A DNA stretch of 64,000 bases from Streptomyces sp. NRRL F-2580 (GTDB lineage: Bacteria; Actinomycetota; Actinomycetes; Streptomycetales; Streptomycetaceae): positions 1 to 64,000 of the forward strand of contig NZ_JOIR01000023.1 in the NCBI RefSeq assembly GCF_000720115.1, written 5' to 3'. The notes below the pieces were generated by a model that saw only the letters and a program-made list of their open reading frames with translations, made no database searches and had not been told where the DNA came from. Positions 38,752-47,146 of this stretch are shown piece after piece. Both the position numbers and the translations under genes were made by a program. Each line of letters opens with the position of its first letter. The stretch's first letter is position 1.

Positions 38752-41304
38752 CTACTCGGTCTTGATGGCTGTCAGCATGTTCAGGCGGGCGGCGCTGCGG
38801 GCCGGCCACATGGCGGCCAGGACGCCGACCACGGCGGCCAGCAGGAGGAAGATGCCGATCCGGTCCCACGGGAGGACCAGCTCGTAGTTCGGCATGGACT
38901 TCGCGATCGTGGTGCCGACGGCCCAGGCGAGGAAGACGCCGATGGCGACGCCCAGGACCGCGCCGAAGAGCGAGATCACCACGGCCTCCAGGCGGATCAT
39001 GTTCTTCACCCGGCTGCGGTCGAGGCCGATCGCCCGCAGCATGCCGATCTCCTGGGTCCGCTCGAAGACGGACATCGCCAGGGTGTTGACCACGCCGAGC
39101 ACCGAGATGATCAGCGCCATGCCGAGCAGGCCGTACATGACGTTCAGCATCGTGTTGATCATGCCGCCCATCTCGTTGCGCATGTCCTGCTGGGTGGCGA
39201 CGGTGATGGCCGGGTTCTTGCCGAGGGCGTCGACGACCTTCTGCTGGCCGGCCGCGGAGGCCCCGCCGTCGACGTTGACGTACACCTCGGGGGTGTACTG
39301 CTCCTCGCTGTGGGCGCTGAGGATCTTGTTGTCGATGACGTACGGGGAGAGCAGGCCCTCCAGGTCCTCGTAGACCGCGCCGACCTTCAGGCTGCCCTGC
39401 CGGCCGTCGTCGAACTGGACCTGGAGCGTGGAGCCGACGGCCAGGTTCGCCTTCTTGGCGGTCTTCTCGGCGACCGCCAGCTCGCCCTTGCCGAGGGCGT
39501 CCAGCGAACCGCTGAGGACCTCGATGTTCAGCATCTGGTCGATGGCGCCCGGGGTGACACCGGAGGTCGCGCGGAAGTCCTCGCCGACCTTGAGGTAGCC
39601 CGCCGTCTGCGGGGAGACCGCCTTGATGCCGGGAGCCTTGGCCAGGGTCTCGGCCACCGACTCGTCCAGGCTGCCCATGTCGCCCGCCATGGAGACCCGG
39701 TAGTCCGCCTTGAGCTTCTCGGTGCTCATGCGGTCGACGACCTTGCCGACGGTGATGCCGAGCACGGACAGGGTGGTGACCAGGGTCAGGCCGATCGCCA
39801 GCGAGGCGGCGGTGACGGCGGTGCGGCGCGGGTTGCGGACGGCGTTCTGCGCGGCCAGCTTGCCGGGAACCCCGAACGCCTTCTGCAGCAGGGGGCGGAC
39901 CGCCGAGATGACCGGCTTGGAGAGCAGCGGCAGCAGCACGATCAGGCCGATGAGCATGAAGAACGCGCCCGCGCCCATGATCATGCGGCCGGTGGAGCCA
40001 CCCTTGGACACGCCCAGCAGGACCAGGCCGACGGCGAGGACGCCGATGACGGAACCGATGACGTTGCGCACGATGAGGGACTTCGCCGAGGCCGGCAGGT
40101 GGGCGCTGCCCATGGCGGCGACGGGGGCGATCCGGCCGGTGCGCCAGGCGGGCAGCAGCGCGGCCAGCGTGGTGACCAGGACGCCGATGACCAGGGCCGC
40201 GATGATCGTGCCCGGGGCGACCACGAGGTCGCCGCCCGGGAGCTTGGCGCCGAAGGAGCCGATCAGGGAGCGCATGCCGATCGCCAGGCCGAGACCGCTG
40301 AGCAGGCCGATGGCGGCGGAGACCGCGCCGACGACCAGGGCCTCGGCGAGGACCGAGCGCATGACCTGGCCGCGGTTCGCGCCGACGGCGCGCAGCAGGG
40401 CCAGCTCCTTGGTGCGCTGGGTGACCAGCATGGTGAAGGTGTTGTAGATCAGGAAGACGCCGACGAAGAGCGAGATGCCGGCGAACACGAGCAGCATGGT
40501 GCTCATGTTGCTCATGCCCTTCTCGATCTGCTCGGCCTGCTCCTTGGCGAGTGCCGCGCCGGTCTGCGCCTTGGTGTGCTTGTCGTCGAGCAGCGGCTTG
40601 ATCTCGGCGAGCAGCTGGTCGGCGGAGGCGCCGGCCTTGGCGGCCACCGACAGCTCCTGGAAGTAGCCGGGCTTGAGGTAGAGCTCCTGGGCGACCTTGG
40701 TGTCGAAGAGCACGAGGCTGCCGCCGGCCTGGACGGCGCCGTCCTCGGTGGTGAAGACACCGGCGAGGGAGTACTCCTTGACCGGGCCGTTGGTGGCGAC
40801 GCGGACCCTGTCGCCGACGTGGTAGCCGCCCGCGTCCGCGGTCGCCTTGTCGAGCGCGATCTCGTCGGCCTTGGCCGGCCCGGCGCCCTGGGTGAAGGCG
40901 TAGTTCGGGTCCTTGCCGTCCTTCACGGGGGCGTAGTTGGAGCCCTTGTTGGACCAGCCGGAGCCGATCAGCTTGCCGTTCTCGTCACCCACGCCGGCGA
41001 AGCCGGAGACGCGGCCGGAGACGGAGGCGACCCCGCCGAGGGCCTTGACCTTGTCGAGGGTCTGCTGGCTGAGGCCGGGCTCGCCCTCCTTCTGTCCGTT
41101 GTCGTCGCGGCCCTGGCCGTACGAGGTGACGGAGACGGCCACGTCTTCGTAGCTCTTGGCGGACTGGTTGGAGAGGGACTTCTTGAGGGTGTCGGTGAAG
41201 ACGAGGGTGCCGGAGACGAAGGCGACGCCGAGGGTGACGGCGAGGACCGTCATCAGCAGCCGGGCCTTGTGCGCGAGGACGTTGCGCAGGGCGGTACGGA
41301 ACAT
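38752..41304 (-). CDS. ABC transporter permease, FtsX-like (MacB type), second copy
   Basis: The product is 850 aa with the same architecture as the permease at 12194-14779. An N-terminal helix (LMTVLAVTLGVAFVSGTLVF) precedes an extracytoplasmic domain. Core 1 has LVTQRTKELALLRAVGANRG, the middle helices follow, then a second extracytoplasmic domain. Core 2 has MSVFERTQEIGMLRAIGLDR and the end is PARSAARLNMLTAIKTE. About ten membrane helices are expected. It lies 58 bp downstream of its ATPase gene in one operon. The transported substrate is unknown; envelope peptides or lipids are typical of the class. Confidence 0.9.
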   Translation of the reverse strand: MFRTALRNVLAHKARLLMTVLAVTLGVAFVSGTLVFTDTLKKSLSNQSAKSYEDVAVSVTSYGQGRDDNGQKEGEPGLSQQTLDKVKALGGVASVSGRVSGFAGVGDENGKLIGSGWSNKGSNYAPVKDGKDPNYAFTQGAGPAKADEIALDKATADAGGYHVGDRVRVATNGPVKEYSLAGVFTTEDGAVQAGGSLVLFDTKVAQELYLKPGYFQELSVAAKAGASADQLLAEIKPLLDDKHTKAQTGAALAKEQAEQIEKGMSNMSTMLLVFAGISLFVGVFLIYNTFTMLVTQRTKELALLRAVGANRGQVMRSVLAEALVVGAVSAAIGLLSGLGLAIGMRSLIGSFGAKLPGGDLVVAPGTIIAALVIGVLVTTLAALLPAWRTGRIAPVAAMGSAHLPASAKSLIVRNVIGSVIGVLAVGLVLLGVSKGGSTGRMIMGAGAFFMLIGLIVLLPLLSKPVISAVRPLLQKAFGVPGKLAAQNAVRNPRRTAVTAASLAIGLTLVTTLSVLGITVGKVVDRMSTEKLKADYRVSMAGDMGSLDESVAETLAKAPGIKAVSPQTAGYLKVGEDFRATSGVTPGAIDQMLNIEVLSGSLDALGKGELAVAEKTAKKANLAVGSTLQVQFDDGRQGSLKVGAVYEDLEGLLSPYVIDNKILSAHSEEQYTPEVYVNVDGGASAAGQQKVVDALGKNPAITVATQQDMRNEMGGMINTMLNVMYGLLGMALIISVLGVVNTLAMSVFERTQEIGMLRAIGLDRSRVKNMIRLEAVVISLFGAVLGVAIGVFLAWAVGTTIAKSMPNYELVLPWDRIGIFLLLAAVVGVLAAMWPARSAARLNMLTAIKTE

Positions 41305-41362
41305 GGGGGATCTCAGTCCTGGGGCTGGAGTCTGGAGGAGGGCGGGGGGAGGGAGATCCCGG

Positions 41363-42136
41363 TCAGCTGGTGCGGCCCTTGGCGTCGAAGGCCTTCATGC
41401 GGTCGAGCACGCCGTCGGCGGTGGGGCCGTACATCTCGTCGACGATCCGGCCGTCGGCCAGGAAGATGACGCGGTCCGCGTAGGAGGCGGCCACCGGGTC
41501 GTGGGTGACCATCACGACGGTCTGGCCGAGCTCGCGCACCGAGTTACGCAGGAAGCCGAGGACCTCGGCGCCGGAGCGGGAGTCGAGGTTTCCGGTGGGC
41601 TCGTCACCGAAGATGATCTCGGGGCGCGAGGCCAGGGCGCGGGCCACGGCCACGCGCTGCTGCTGGCCGCCGGAGAGCTGGGTGGGGCGGTGGCTCAGGC
41701 GGCCGGTGAGGCCGACCATGCTGATCACGTTGTCCAGCCACTGCTTGTCCGGCTTGCGGCCGGCGATGTCCATGGGGAGCGTGATGTTCTCCAGGGCCGT
41801 CAGCGTCGGCAGCAGGTTGAAGGCCTGGAAGATGAAGCCGATCTTGTCCCGGCGCAGCTGGGTGAGCTGCTTGTCCTTGAGGGCGCCCAGCTCGGTCTCG
41901 CCTATGCGGACGGAGCCGGCGGAGAAGGTGTCCAGCCCGGCGACGCAGTGCATCAGCGTGGACTTGCCGGAGCCCGAGGGGCCCATGATCGCAGTGAACT
42001 GCCCCTGCCCGAAGTCCACCGAGACGTTGTCCAGGGCGACCACCTGGGTCTCGCCCTGGCCGTACACCTTGGAGAGGCCGGTGGCGCGGGCGGCCACGGC
42101 CTGGGTGGTGTGCGGGGCGTAGTTCATGGTGGTCAC
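41363..42136 (-). CDS. ABC transporter ATP-binding protein (MacB/LolD type), second copy
   Basis: The product is 257 aa. The GTG at 42136 has GAGGAG seven bases upstream, so it is preferred over the ATG at 42127 and the longer frame to 42190. Walker A GPSGSGKSTLMHC, signature LSGGQQQRVAVARAL, Walker B IIFGDEPTGNLDSR and VMVTHDP are intact. It shares very long stretches with the ATPase at 11409-12197, including QAFNLLPTL and the tail VIFLADGRIVDEMYGPTAD. The two operons therefore derive from a duplication. It pairs with the permease downstream. Confidence 0.93.
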   Translation of the reverse strand: MTTMNYAPHTTQAVAARATGLSKVYGQGETQVVALDNVSVDFGQGQFTAIMGPSGSGKSTLMHCVAGLDTFSAGSVRIGETELGALKDKQLTQLRRDKIGFIFQAFNLLPTLTALENITLPMDIAGRKPDKQWLDNVISMVGLTGRLSHRPTQLSGGQQQRVAVARALASRPEIIFGDEPTGNLDSRSGAEVLGFLRNSVRELGQTVVMVTHDPVAASYADRVIFLADGRIVDEMYGPTADGVLDRMKAFDAKGRTS

Positions 42137-42525
42137 AGGACGGCTCCTCGATCTGCGGTGCGGGGACGTTCCCATCCTCGCCGCGGGCACCCCCGCTCCG
42201 GATCAGCCGCCGAGCTTGTTTCCGGGCCCACTCGAGACTGACGGAGGGGCCTCGCGCCTCCTCCTCTGGTATGACAGGAGCCCTGATCCGCGGGGCGGTG
42301 GCTCGGGGTGGCGCGCGGGTGGCGCGGCCGTCGAAATCCCGTCAATCCCGTACAGGTGGTGAGCGGCGCCCAGAACGGGCCGACCGTGCATTCTCGGGTC
42401 TGACGAACCCTCAAGCGCCAATAAAATCAGACAACATCGGGTTGACGGACGGTCAGTGGCGACGGCGTTACGGATAGGCTCGGATCAAGCGTTGAAGGCT
42501 TTTTCCACGGGGGCCGCCACGCCCT
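42137..42525. promoter_or_regulatory. Divergent region between ABC operon and bldA, with bldA promoter
   Basis: No protein gene is supported. The plus strand near the tRNA has TTGACG at 42442-42447 and TAGGCT at 42475-42480. TAGGCT is a good -10 and would start the RNA at about 42487, some 39 nt before the tRNA; the TTGACG is 27 bp away, too far for a simple -35, so the upstream box is unsure. AT-rich patches (AATAAAATCAG near 42420) mark the promoter zone. The ABC promoter must lie in the left half but is not obvious. Confidence 0.45.
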
Positions 42526-42607
42526 GCCCGGATGGTGGAATGCAGACACGGCGAGCTTAAACCTCGCTGGCCTTCGGGCCGTGCCGGTTCAAGTCCGGCT
42601 CCGGGCA
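42526..42607 (+). tRNA. bldA: tRNA-Leu(UAA), bldA type
   Basis: The cloverleaf is 82 nt without encoded CCA. Acceptor stem GCCCGGA pairs with TCCGGGC (42600-42606). The anticodon stem GCGAG/CTCGC encloses loop CTTAAAC, giving anticodon UAA. A long variable arm GGCC-TTC-GGGCC marks a class II leucine tRNA, and GGTTCAAGTCC is the T loop. In Streptomyces this is the only tRNA that reads UUA codons efficiently, and it controls development and secondary metabolism. In this window TTA occurs in frame only in the genes at 8599-9351 and 22456-24810. Confidence 0.98.
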
Positions 42608-42753
42608 CTCCGCAGTTCTCGCGAGGCCCGCTCCTTTATCTCCTGCGCTTCGCCCTGCCTTCTCCTAAGATCCTCCTCCAGCAGTAGGGTGCTTTCTTTG
42701 CGAGCGCATTACTCTTGTTGCAAGGCCGCGCTCGGCGGCCACGGAGGAGTGAG

Positions 42754-43605
42754 ATGAGGAGCAGTAACCCGGTCTTCTCGCGACGGGGGTTCAGCCGCGA
42801 CAACGGTGGCCACGCGGGCTTTGCGACGCCGCAGCACCAGCAGGCCGGGACCAACCCGTACGCGACGAACCCGTACGCGACCGACCCGACCACGGGTATG
42901 CCGCAGGCACCGGCGCGCGCCGACGCGATGACCATGGACGACGTCGTGAGCCGTACGGCCATGACGCTCGGCACGCTCATCGTCACGGCAACCCTTTCCT
43001 GGGTGCTGCTGCCGGTCGACCCGGCCAACCTCGGCAAGTCGTACGGCATCGGCTTCGCCGCGGGCCTGGTCGCCTTCGTCCTGGTGATCATTCAGTCCTT
43101 CAAGCGCAAGGCCTCCCCCGGCCTGATCCTGGGCTACGCGGCGTTCGAGGGTGTCTTCCTCGGGGTCATCAGCGCAGCCGTCAGCACCTACCTCAGCCCC
43201 GGCGTGGTCATCCAGGCCGTGATGGGCACGATGTGCGTCTTCGCCGCCGTGCTCCTCGGGTACAAGATGGGCTGGATCCGCGTCACGCGCCGTTTCTACG
43301 GCTTCGTGATGGCCGCGACCCTCGGCTTCATCCTCCTGATGCTCACGAACACGCTGTTCGCGGTCTTCGGCGGCGGTGACGGCCTCGGCTTCCGCAGCGG
43401 CGGCCTCGGCCTGCTGTTCGGTGCCATCGGCGTCATCCTCGGCGCCTGCTTCCTCGCCATGGACTTCAAGCAGGTCGAGGACGGCATCGCCTACGGCGCC
43501 CCGCGCGATGAGGCCTGGCTTGCGGCCTTCGGCCTCACCGTCACCCTGGCGTGGATCTACGTGGAGATGCTGCGCATCTTCTCGATCCTCTCGGGCGACG
43601 ACTAG
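42754..43605 (+). CDS. Bax inhibitor-1 / YccA-family membrane protein
   Basis: The product is 283 aa; the ATG at 42754 follows GGAGGAGTGAG. A soluble N-terminus of about 75 residues with a short repeat (NPYATNPYATDP) precedes seven hydrophobic segments typical of the BI-1 family. These include MTLGTLIVTATLSWVLLPV, GFAAGLVAFVLVIIQSF, FEGVFLGVISAAVSTYL, and a final ALAWIYVEML-like region (VTLAWIYVEMLRIFSILSG). Family members form pH-sensitive calcium leak channels in some bacteria; the role here is unknown. A terminator follows. Confidence 0.93.
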   Translation: MRSSNPVFSRRGFSRDNGGHAGFATPQHQQAGTNPYATNPYATDPTTGMPQAPARADAMTMDDVVSRTAMTLGTLIVTATLSWVLLPVDPANLGKSYGIGFAAGLVAFVLVIIQSFKRKASPGLILGYAAFEGVFLGVISAAVSTYLSPGVVIQAVMGTMCVFAAVLLGYKMGWIRVTRRFYGFVMAATLGFILLMLTNTLFAVFGGGDGLGFRSGGLGLLFGAIGVILGACFLAMDFKQVEDGIAYGAPRDEAWLAAFGLTVTLAWIYVEMLRIFSILSGDD

Positions 43606-43649
43606 CAGGACCCGCAGGCCACCCCGGCCTGCGCACGGCACACGGCATG

Positions 43650-43688
43650 GGGAAGGCCCCGCGAGCACACCGCTCGCGGGGCCTTCCC
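43650..43688. terminator. Bidirectional terminator hairpin
   Basis: A perfect 17-bp stem GGGAAGGCCCCGCGAGC / GCTCGCGGGGCCTTCCC with a 5-nt loop lies between convergent genes. Confidence 0.9.
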
Positions 43689-43720
43689 GCGTCCAGGGGA
43701 ACGGGGGCCGGGGGAGGGGT

Positions 43721-43951
43721 TCAGCCGAACCGGCGCGCTGCTCTGCGCAGGTCGTACTCGTGGATGATCGCCTTGGCCTGGCCGTACGACAGCTCGTGCG
43801 CGCCGCGGAGCCAGCTGACCTTCTCCTCGAACCGGACGAGTGAGGGGCCTTCGTCGACGGTGCGGAGCCAGTCGGAGACCTCACGACCGGTGGTCTGGGG
43901 GATTCTGTCGATCATGTTGCGGTGTGTCTGTTCGGAGAACTCTACGGACAT
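43721..43951 (-). CDS. Small DUF4287-like protein
   Basis: The product is 76 aa; the ATG at 43951 has GGAGG upstream. The sequence has HRNMIDRIPQTTGREVSDWL, VRFEEKVSWLRGAHELSYGQ and AKAIIHEYDLRRAARRF, matching the DUF4287 pattern. That domain is also found at the N-terminus of DUF5655 proteins and resembles a helix-rich binding module. It is cytosolic with unknown function. The ordinary codon usage and RBS support a real gene despite the short length. Confidence 0.8.
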   Translation of the reverse strand: MSVEFSEQTHRNMIDRIPQTTGREVSDWLRTVDEGPSLVRFEEKVSWLRGAHELSYGQAKAIIHEYDLRRAARRFG

Positions 43952-44014
43952 GGGCGCCTCCGGAGGTATCGCCGTGCTGTTCTCTTCACGCCACCGTGCC
44001 GGAGAGTTCGCCCG

Positions 44015-44045
44015 TTGGCAATGGTGCCCGGGCGGCGCGTAAGGT
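44015..44045 (+). promoter_or_regulatory. Probable leaderless promoter
   Basis: TTGGCA (44015-44020) and TAAGGT (44040-44045) are spaced 19 bp. The -10-like box ends 7 nt before the GTG at 44053. Confidence 0.4.
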
Positions 44046-44052
44046 CGGCCGG

Positions 44053-44397
44053 GTGCTTGATACTTCGCCCCTGACCGCCGTCGTGGAACGTTTCGCCGAC
44101 CGGCTGCGGGCCGCGCCGCAGAGCCGCCTGCAGCAGGGAGCCGCCGCCGTGGCCCTGGAACTGGCCCGCGAGCTCTCCGTACGGGCGCAGCGGCTGGAGA
44201 CCCCCGGACAGGCGCCGCGGGAGCTGCCGGACGCCGGCATCTTCGTCGTCGGGGACCAGGTGGCCGTGGCCGGGCTGGACCTCGCCGAGGCGCTGCGCGC
44301 CGTGGCGGCCGGCCCGGACGGCGCGACGGCCCCGTCCGACGTGCTGGACGAGGCCGTGGGGCTGGTGGAGCAGGCGGAGATCAGAGCGACGCGATGA
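44053..44397 (+). CDS. Small hypothetical protein
   Basis: The product is 114 aa from the GTG at 44053; the frame continues upstream but that part is shadow of the DUF4287 region. It is Ala/Leu-rich and helical (VVERFADRLRAAPQSRLQQG, AAVALELARELSVRAQRLE), followed by a short beta part (GIFVVGDQVAVAGLDLAEAL). No signal peptide or membrane helix. No family was recognised. There is no Shine-Dalgarno, consistent with a leaderless mRNA. Its 3' end overlaps the convergent gene at 44381-45205 by 17 bp. Confidence 0.6.
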   Translation: MLDTSPLTAVVERFADRLRAAPQSRLQQGAAAVALELARELSVRAQRLETPGQAPRELPDAGIFVVGDQVAVAGLDLAEALRAVAAGPDGATAPSDVLDEAVGLVEQAEIRATR

Positions 44398-45205
44398 CGC
44401 GGTCCGCGAGGATGTAGACGTTGCTGTCGGGGTCCTCCGAGTCACCACAGGAGAAGGTCAGCGCGTAGGCGCCGGAGATGCCCGAGCCGCCCAGCAGGAC
44501 CGGGGCGGTGCCCGAACGCAGGGCCTCGGCGAGGCGCTCCGCGGTCTCCCGGTGCCCGGGGGTCATGCACAGCGTCGTGCCGTCGGTGAAGACGTACACG
44601 TCGAGCGTGCCCAGCGGGCCGGGGCGGACGTCCGCGAGGGCCGTACGGGCCTCAGCGAGCTCCTCCAGGCGGTTGACGGTGCGCTCGTGGTCGGCGCCGG
44701 GGTGCGAGGCCTGGGCCGGTACGAAGTCGGGGTGCGAGGGGTGGCGCCGGCGGGCGGCGGCCAGCTCGGCCGAGTCCTCGGGGTAGCCCGGGAGCTCGTC
44801 GAGGGCCTCCTCGCCCAGGAGGGGCTCCAGACCCACCATGTCGGCCTGCCGGGGCAGGAAGACGGGGCTGTCCTCACCGAGCCCGGCCAGGCCGCCCAGC
44901 AGCGACGGGGCGTCGGCGGCGTCGCGGGCCTCCTGCGCGGCCCAGAAGGCGCGCGCCTCGGCCAGCTCACGCTCGCGCTCCTCGGCGAGGGCCTCGGCCA
45001 CGGCGGCTCGTATCTCGGCGGCGGGGGACTCCACGGCGCTGCGGGCGTGCGGAACGGTCGCACCGCGGTGCTGGACCGGCGCCGCCAGCTCGGTGCGCAG
45101 GGCGGTGACCTGCTTGCGCAGACCATGGACGGCGTGCAGCGCAGCAGCGCCCACGGCCGCGGCGGCGGCAGTGGTCAGCAGCAGGGCAAGAGACATGGCG
45201 CTCAC
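44381..45205 (-). CDS. Hypothetical membrane-anchored protein
   Basis: The product is 274 aa from the GTG at 45205, which has AGGAG seven bases upstream (the ATG at 45196 is the alternative). An N-terminal uncleaved anchor (SLALLLTTAAAAAVGAAALH) leads to a coiled-coil stretch (AAVAEALAEERERELAEARA, residues about 66-95), an acidic middle part, and a C-terminal domain with LDVYVFTDGTTLCMTPGHRE and VLLGGSGISGAYALTFSCG. It resembles conserved Streptomyces hypotheticals, but no function is known. The last domain might bind a small ligand; that is only impression. Confidence 0.7.
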   Translation of the reverse strand: MSAMSLALLLTTAAAAAVGAAALHAVHGLRKQVTALRTELAAPVQHRGATVPHARSAVESPAAEIRAAVAEALAEERERELAEARAFWAAQEARDAADAPSLLGGLAGLGEDSPVFLPRQADMVGLEPLLGEEALDELPGYPEDSAELAAARRRHPSHPDFVPAQASHPGADHERTVNRLEELAEARTALADVRPGPLGTLDVYVFTDGTTLCMTPGHRETAERLAEALRSGTAPVLLGGSGISGAYALTFSCGDSEDPDSNVYILADRVIASL

Positions 45206-45612
45206 TGACTAACTCCTGAGGTGATTCGATCCCCCGACTTCCTACATCAGAGTGTCCCGACCTGGGAATGGCGTGCAGTGCATTACGTCACGAATTGGAC
45301 AGGGCTTTGGTCACAGCCGTACCCCGCTAACTGCCGCTGACCTGCACACATGCCGATCCCCCAGGAGATAGGTCACATCCTGGGGGAGATTCGGTCACAG
45401 GTAGGCCGCGAGGGGGTTAGATCCGGTGTCAGTACGCCGCAGGGGATCCGGCGGGATCCCTTGCGGCGACTGGGCACCGGTCTTGATCCAATGAGCTCGG
45501 GTGATCGTTTCCAGCTCAGGCGCTCGCTTCTTTGGTCGCGCTGAGCTTCGCCACCGCTACGGGCAGGTGCCGCCCCTCGTTCCTCGGGGCGACCCCTACC
45601 CTCCGCTACGGC
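45206..45612. promoter_or_regulatory. Gene-free region with hairpins and GGTCACA repeats
   Basis: No gene is supported. Three direct GGTCACA copies are at 45309-45315, 45371-45377 and 45393-45399. The middle copy sits in the loop of a perfect 9-bp hairpin CCCCCAGGA / TCCTGGGGG (45358-45366, 45378-45386). A second hairpin GCCGCAGGGGATCC / GGATCCCTTGCGGC (45436-45449, 45454-45467) has one G-T pair and a 4-nt loop. A further complex hairpin region (45540-45612) abuts the thiolase stop and may terminate it. The spacing suggests an operator array or structured leader for the minus-strand gene at 45205. Confidence 0.5.
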
Positions 45613-46833
45613 TCAGCTCAGCCGCTCGATGACCATGGCCATGCCCTGGCCGCCGCCGACGCACATCGTCTCGAGGCCGAACTGCTTGTCGTGGAACTGC
45701 AGGCCGTTGATCAGAGTGCCGGTGATGCGGGCACCGGTCATCCCGAAGGGGTGACCGACGGCGATGGCCCCGCCGTTGACGTTCAGCTTGTCGAGGGGGA
45801 TCTCCAGGTCCCGGTACGACGGGATGACCTGGGCCGCGAAGGCCTCGTTGATCTCGAACAGGTCGATGTCGCCGACCGTCAGGCCGGCCCGCTTCAGGGC
45901 CTGCTTCGACGCCTCGACCGGGCCCAGGCCCATGATCTCGGGGGAGAGGGCGGTGACGCCGGTGGAGACGATCCGGGCCAGCGGGGTCAGGCCCAGCTCA
46001 CGGGCCTTGGTGTCGCTCATGATGACCAGCGCCGCGGCGCCGTCGTTGAGCGGGCAGCAGTTGCCGGCGGTGATCAGGCCGTCGGGGCGGAAGACGGGCT
46101 TGAGGCCCTGCACGCCCTCCAGGGTCACGCCGGCGCGCGGGCCGTCGTCGGTCGAGACGACCGTGCCGTCCGGGGTGGTGACCGGGGTGATCTCGCGGGC
46201 CCAGAAGCCGTTCTTGATGGCCTCTTCGGCGAGGTTCTGCGAGCGCAGGCCGAACTCGTCCATGTCCTGGCGGGTCACGCCCTTGAGGCGGGCCAGGTTC
46301 TCCGCGGTCTGCCCCATCGAGATGTAGGCGTCCGGGAGCAGGCCGTCCTCGCGCGGGTCGTGCCAGGAGGAGCCCTCGCTCTGCGCGACGGCGGCCGTAC
46401 GGGCCTCCGCGTCGGCGAAGAGCGGGTTGTGCGTGTCCGGCAGGCCGTCCGAGGAGCCCTTCGCGAACCGGGAGACCGTCTCGACGCCCGCGGAGATGAA
46501 GACGTCGCCCTCGCCGGCCTTGATGGCGTGCAGCGCCATGCGGGAGGTCTGGAGCGAGGAGGAACAGTAGCGGGTGATCGTGGTGCCCGGCAGGTAGTCC
46601 ATGCCCATCTGCACGGCCACGATGCGGGCCAGGTTGTGACCCTGCTCGCCGCCGGGGAGGCCGCAGCCGAGCATCAGGTCGTCGATCTGGCGCGGGTCCA
46701 GCTCGGGGATCTTGGCGAGGGCGGCCTGGATGATCGTCGCGGTCAGGTCGTCCGGGCGGACGTCCTTGAGGGACCCCTTGCCGGCGCGCCCGATGGGAGA
46801 GCGGGCGGTGGAAACGATGACGGCTTCGGGCAT
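45613..46833 (-). CDS. Thiolase (acetyl-CoA C-acyltransferase)
   Basis: The product is 406 aa from the ATG at 46833. It is a thiolase-fold enzyme with nucleophile Cys90 in TRYCSSSLQTSRMAL, the NEAFAAQ motif (FEINEAFAAQVIPSYRDLEI), the GHPFGMTGAR His motif and the second active Cys in ETMCVGGGQGMAMV. It condenses acetyl-CoA units or cleaves 3-ketoacyl-CoA; the FadA-like NPLFADAEAR region and length do not settle which. No beta-oxidation partner (FadB) is adjacent, so it may serve as a stand-alone acetyl-CoA acetyltransferase. Confidence 0.93.
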   Translation of the reverse strand: MPEAVIVSTARSPIGRAGKGSLKDVRPDDLTATIIQAALAKIPELDPRQIDDLMLGCGLPGGEQGHNLARIVAVQMGMDYLPGTTITRYCSSSLQTSRMALHAIKAGEGDVFISAGVETVSRFAKGSSDGLPDTHNPLFADAEARTAAVAQSEGSSWHDPREDGLLPDAYISMGQTAENLARLKGVTRQDMDEFGLRSQNLAEEAIKNGFWAREITPVTTPDGTVVSTDDGPRAGVTLEGVQGLKPVFRPDGLITAGNCCPLNDGAAALVIMSDTKARELGLTPLARIVSTGVTALSPEIMGLGPVEASKQALKRAGLTVGDIDLFEINEAFAAQVIPSYRDLEIPLDKLNVNGGAIAVGHPFGMTGARITGTLINGLQFHDKQFGLETMCVGGGQGMAMVIERLS

Positions 46834-46979
46834 CGGGACTCCAAGGGGTGCGTCGTTGCGGGACCGCATGCGAAGTTACCGCCCCGTACGGTCGAGGTCA
46901 CCGGGGTGGGAGTGTGATGCCGGTCGCTCCCGCGGGGGTGCGGGTGCTGTGAGCGGGTGCGGCGCCGCTGGTGGGGCCC

Positions 46980-47146
46980 TGCCCCAGACCCCGCGCCTCA
47001 AACGCCGGCGGGGCTGAAAGAGCGCGCCTCACAGGCCGGCGGGGCTGAAAGAGCGCGCCTCACAGGCCGGCGGGGCTGAAAGAGCGCGCCTCACAGGCCG
47101 GCGGGGCTGAAGACCGCGCCTCACACGCCGGCGGGGCTGGAGCCGG
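46980..47146. repeat. 31-bp tandem array built on the dispersed element
   Basis: Units reading GCGCCTCACAGGCCGGCGGG then GCTGAAAGAGC repeat three times exactly, flanked by one diverged copy on each side (CCTCAAACGCCGG at the left, CCTCACACGCCGG at the right). The right-hand copy supplies the stop codon and last residues of the SGNH hydrolase gene. This is a locally amplified form of the window-wide dispersed repeat. Confidence 0.9.

Noticed and set aside
38701..41469. A 922-codon plus-strand frame opposite the second ABC permease
   Set aside because: Asp/Gly/His-rich shadow; the minus-strand permease has full FtsX motifs and pairs with its ATPase.
45350..45544. A 64-codon plus-strand frame in the gap upstream of the thiolase end
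   Set aside because: It overlaps two hairpins and lacks a ribosome-binding site and Streptomyces codon bias.
46980..47146. Possible CRISPR array from regularly repeated 31-bp units
   Set aside because: The units are head-to-tail without unique spacers and match the dispersed element; no cas gene is present.
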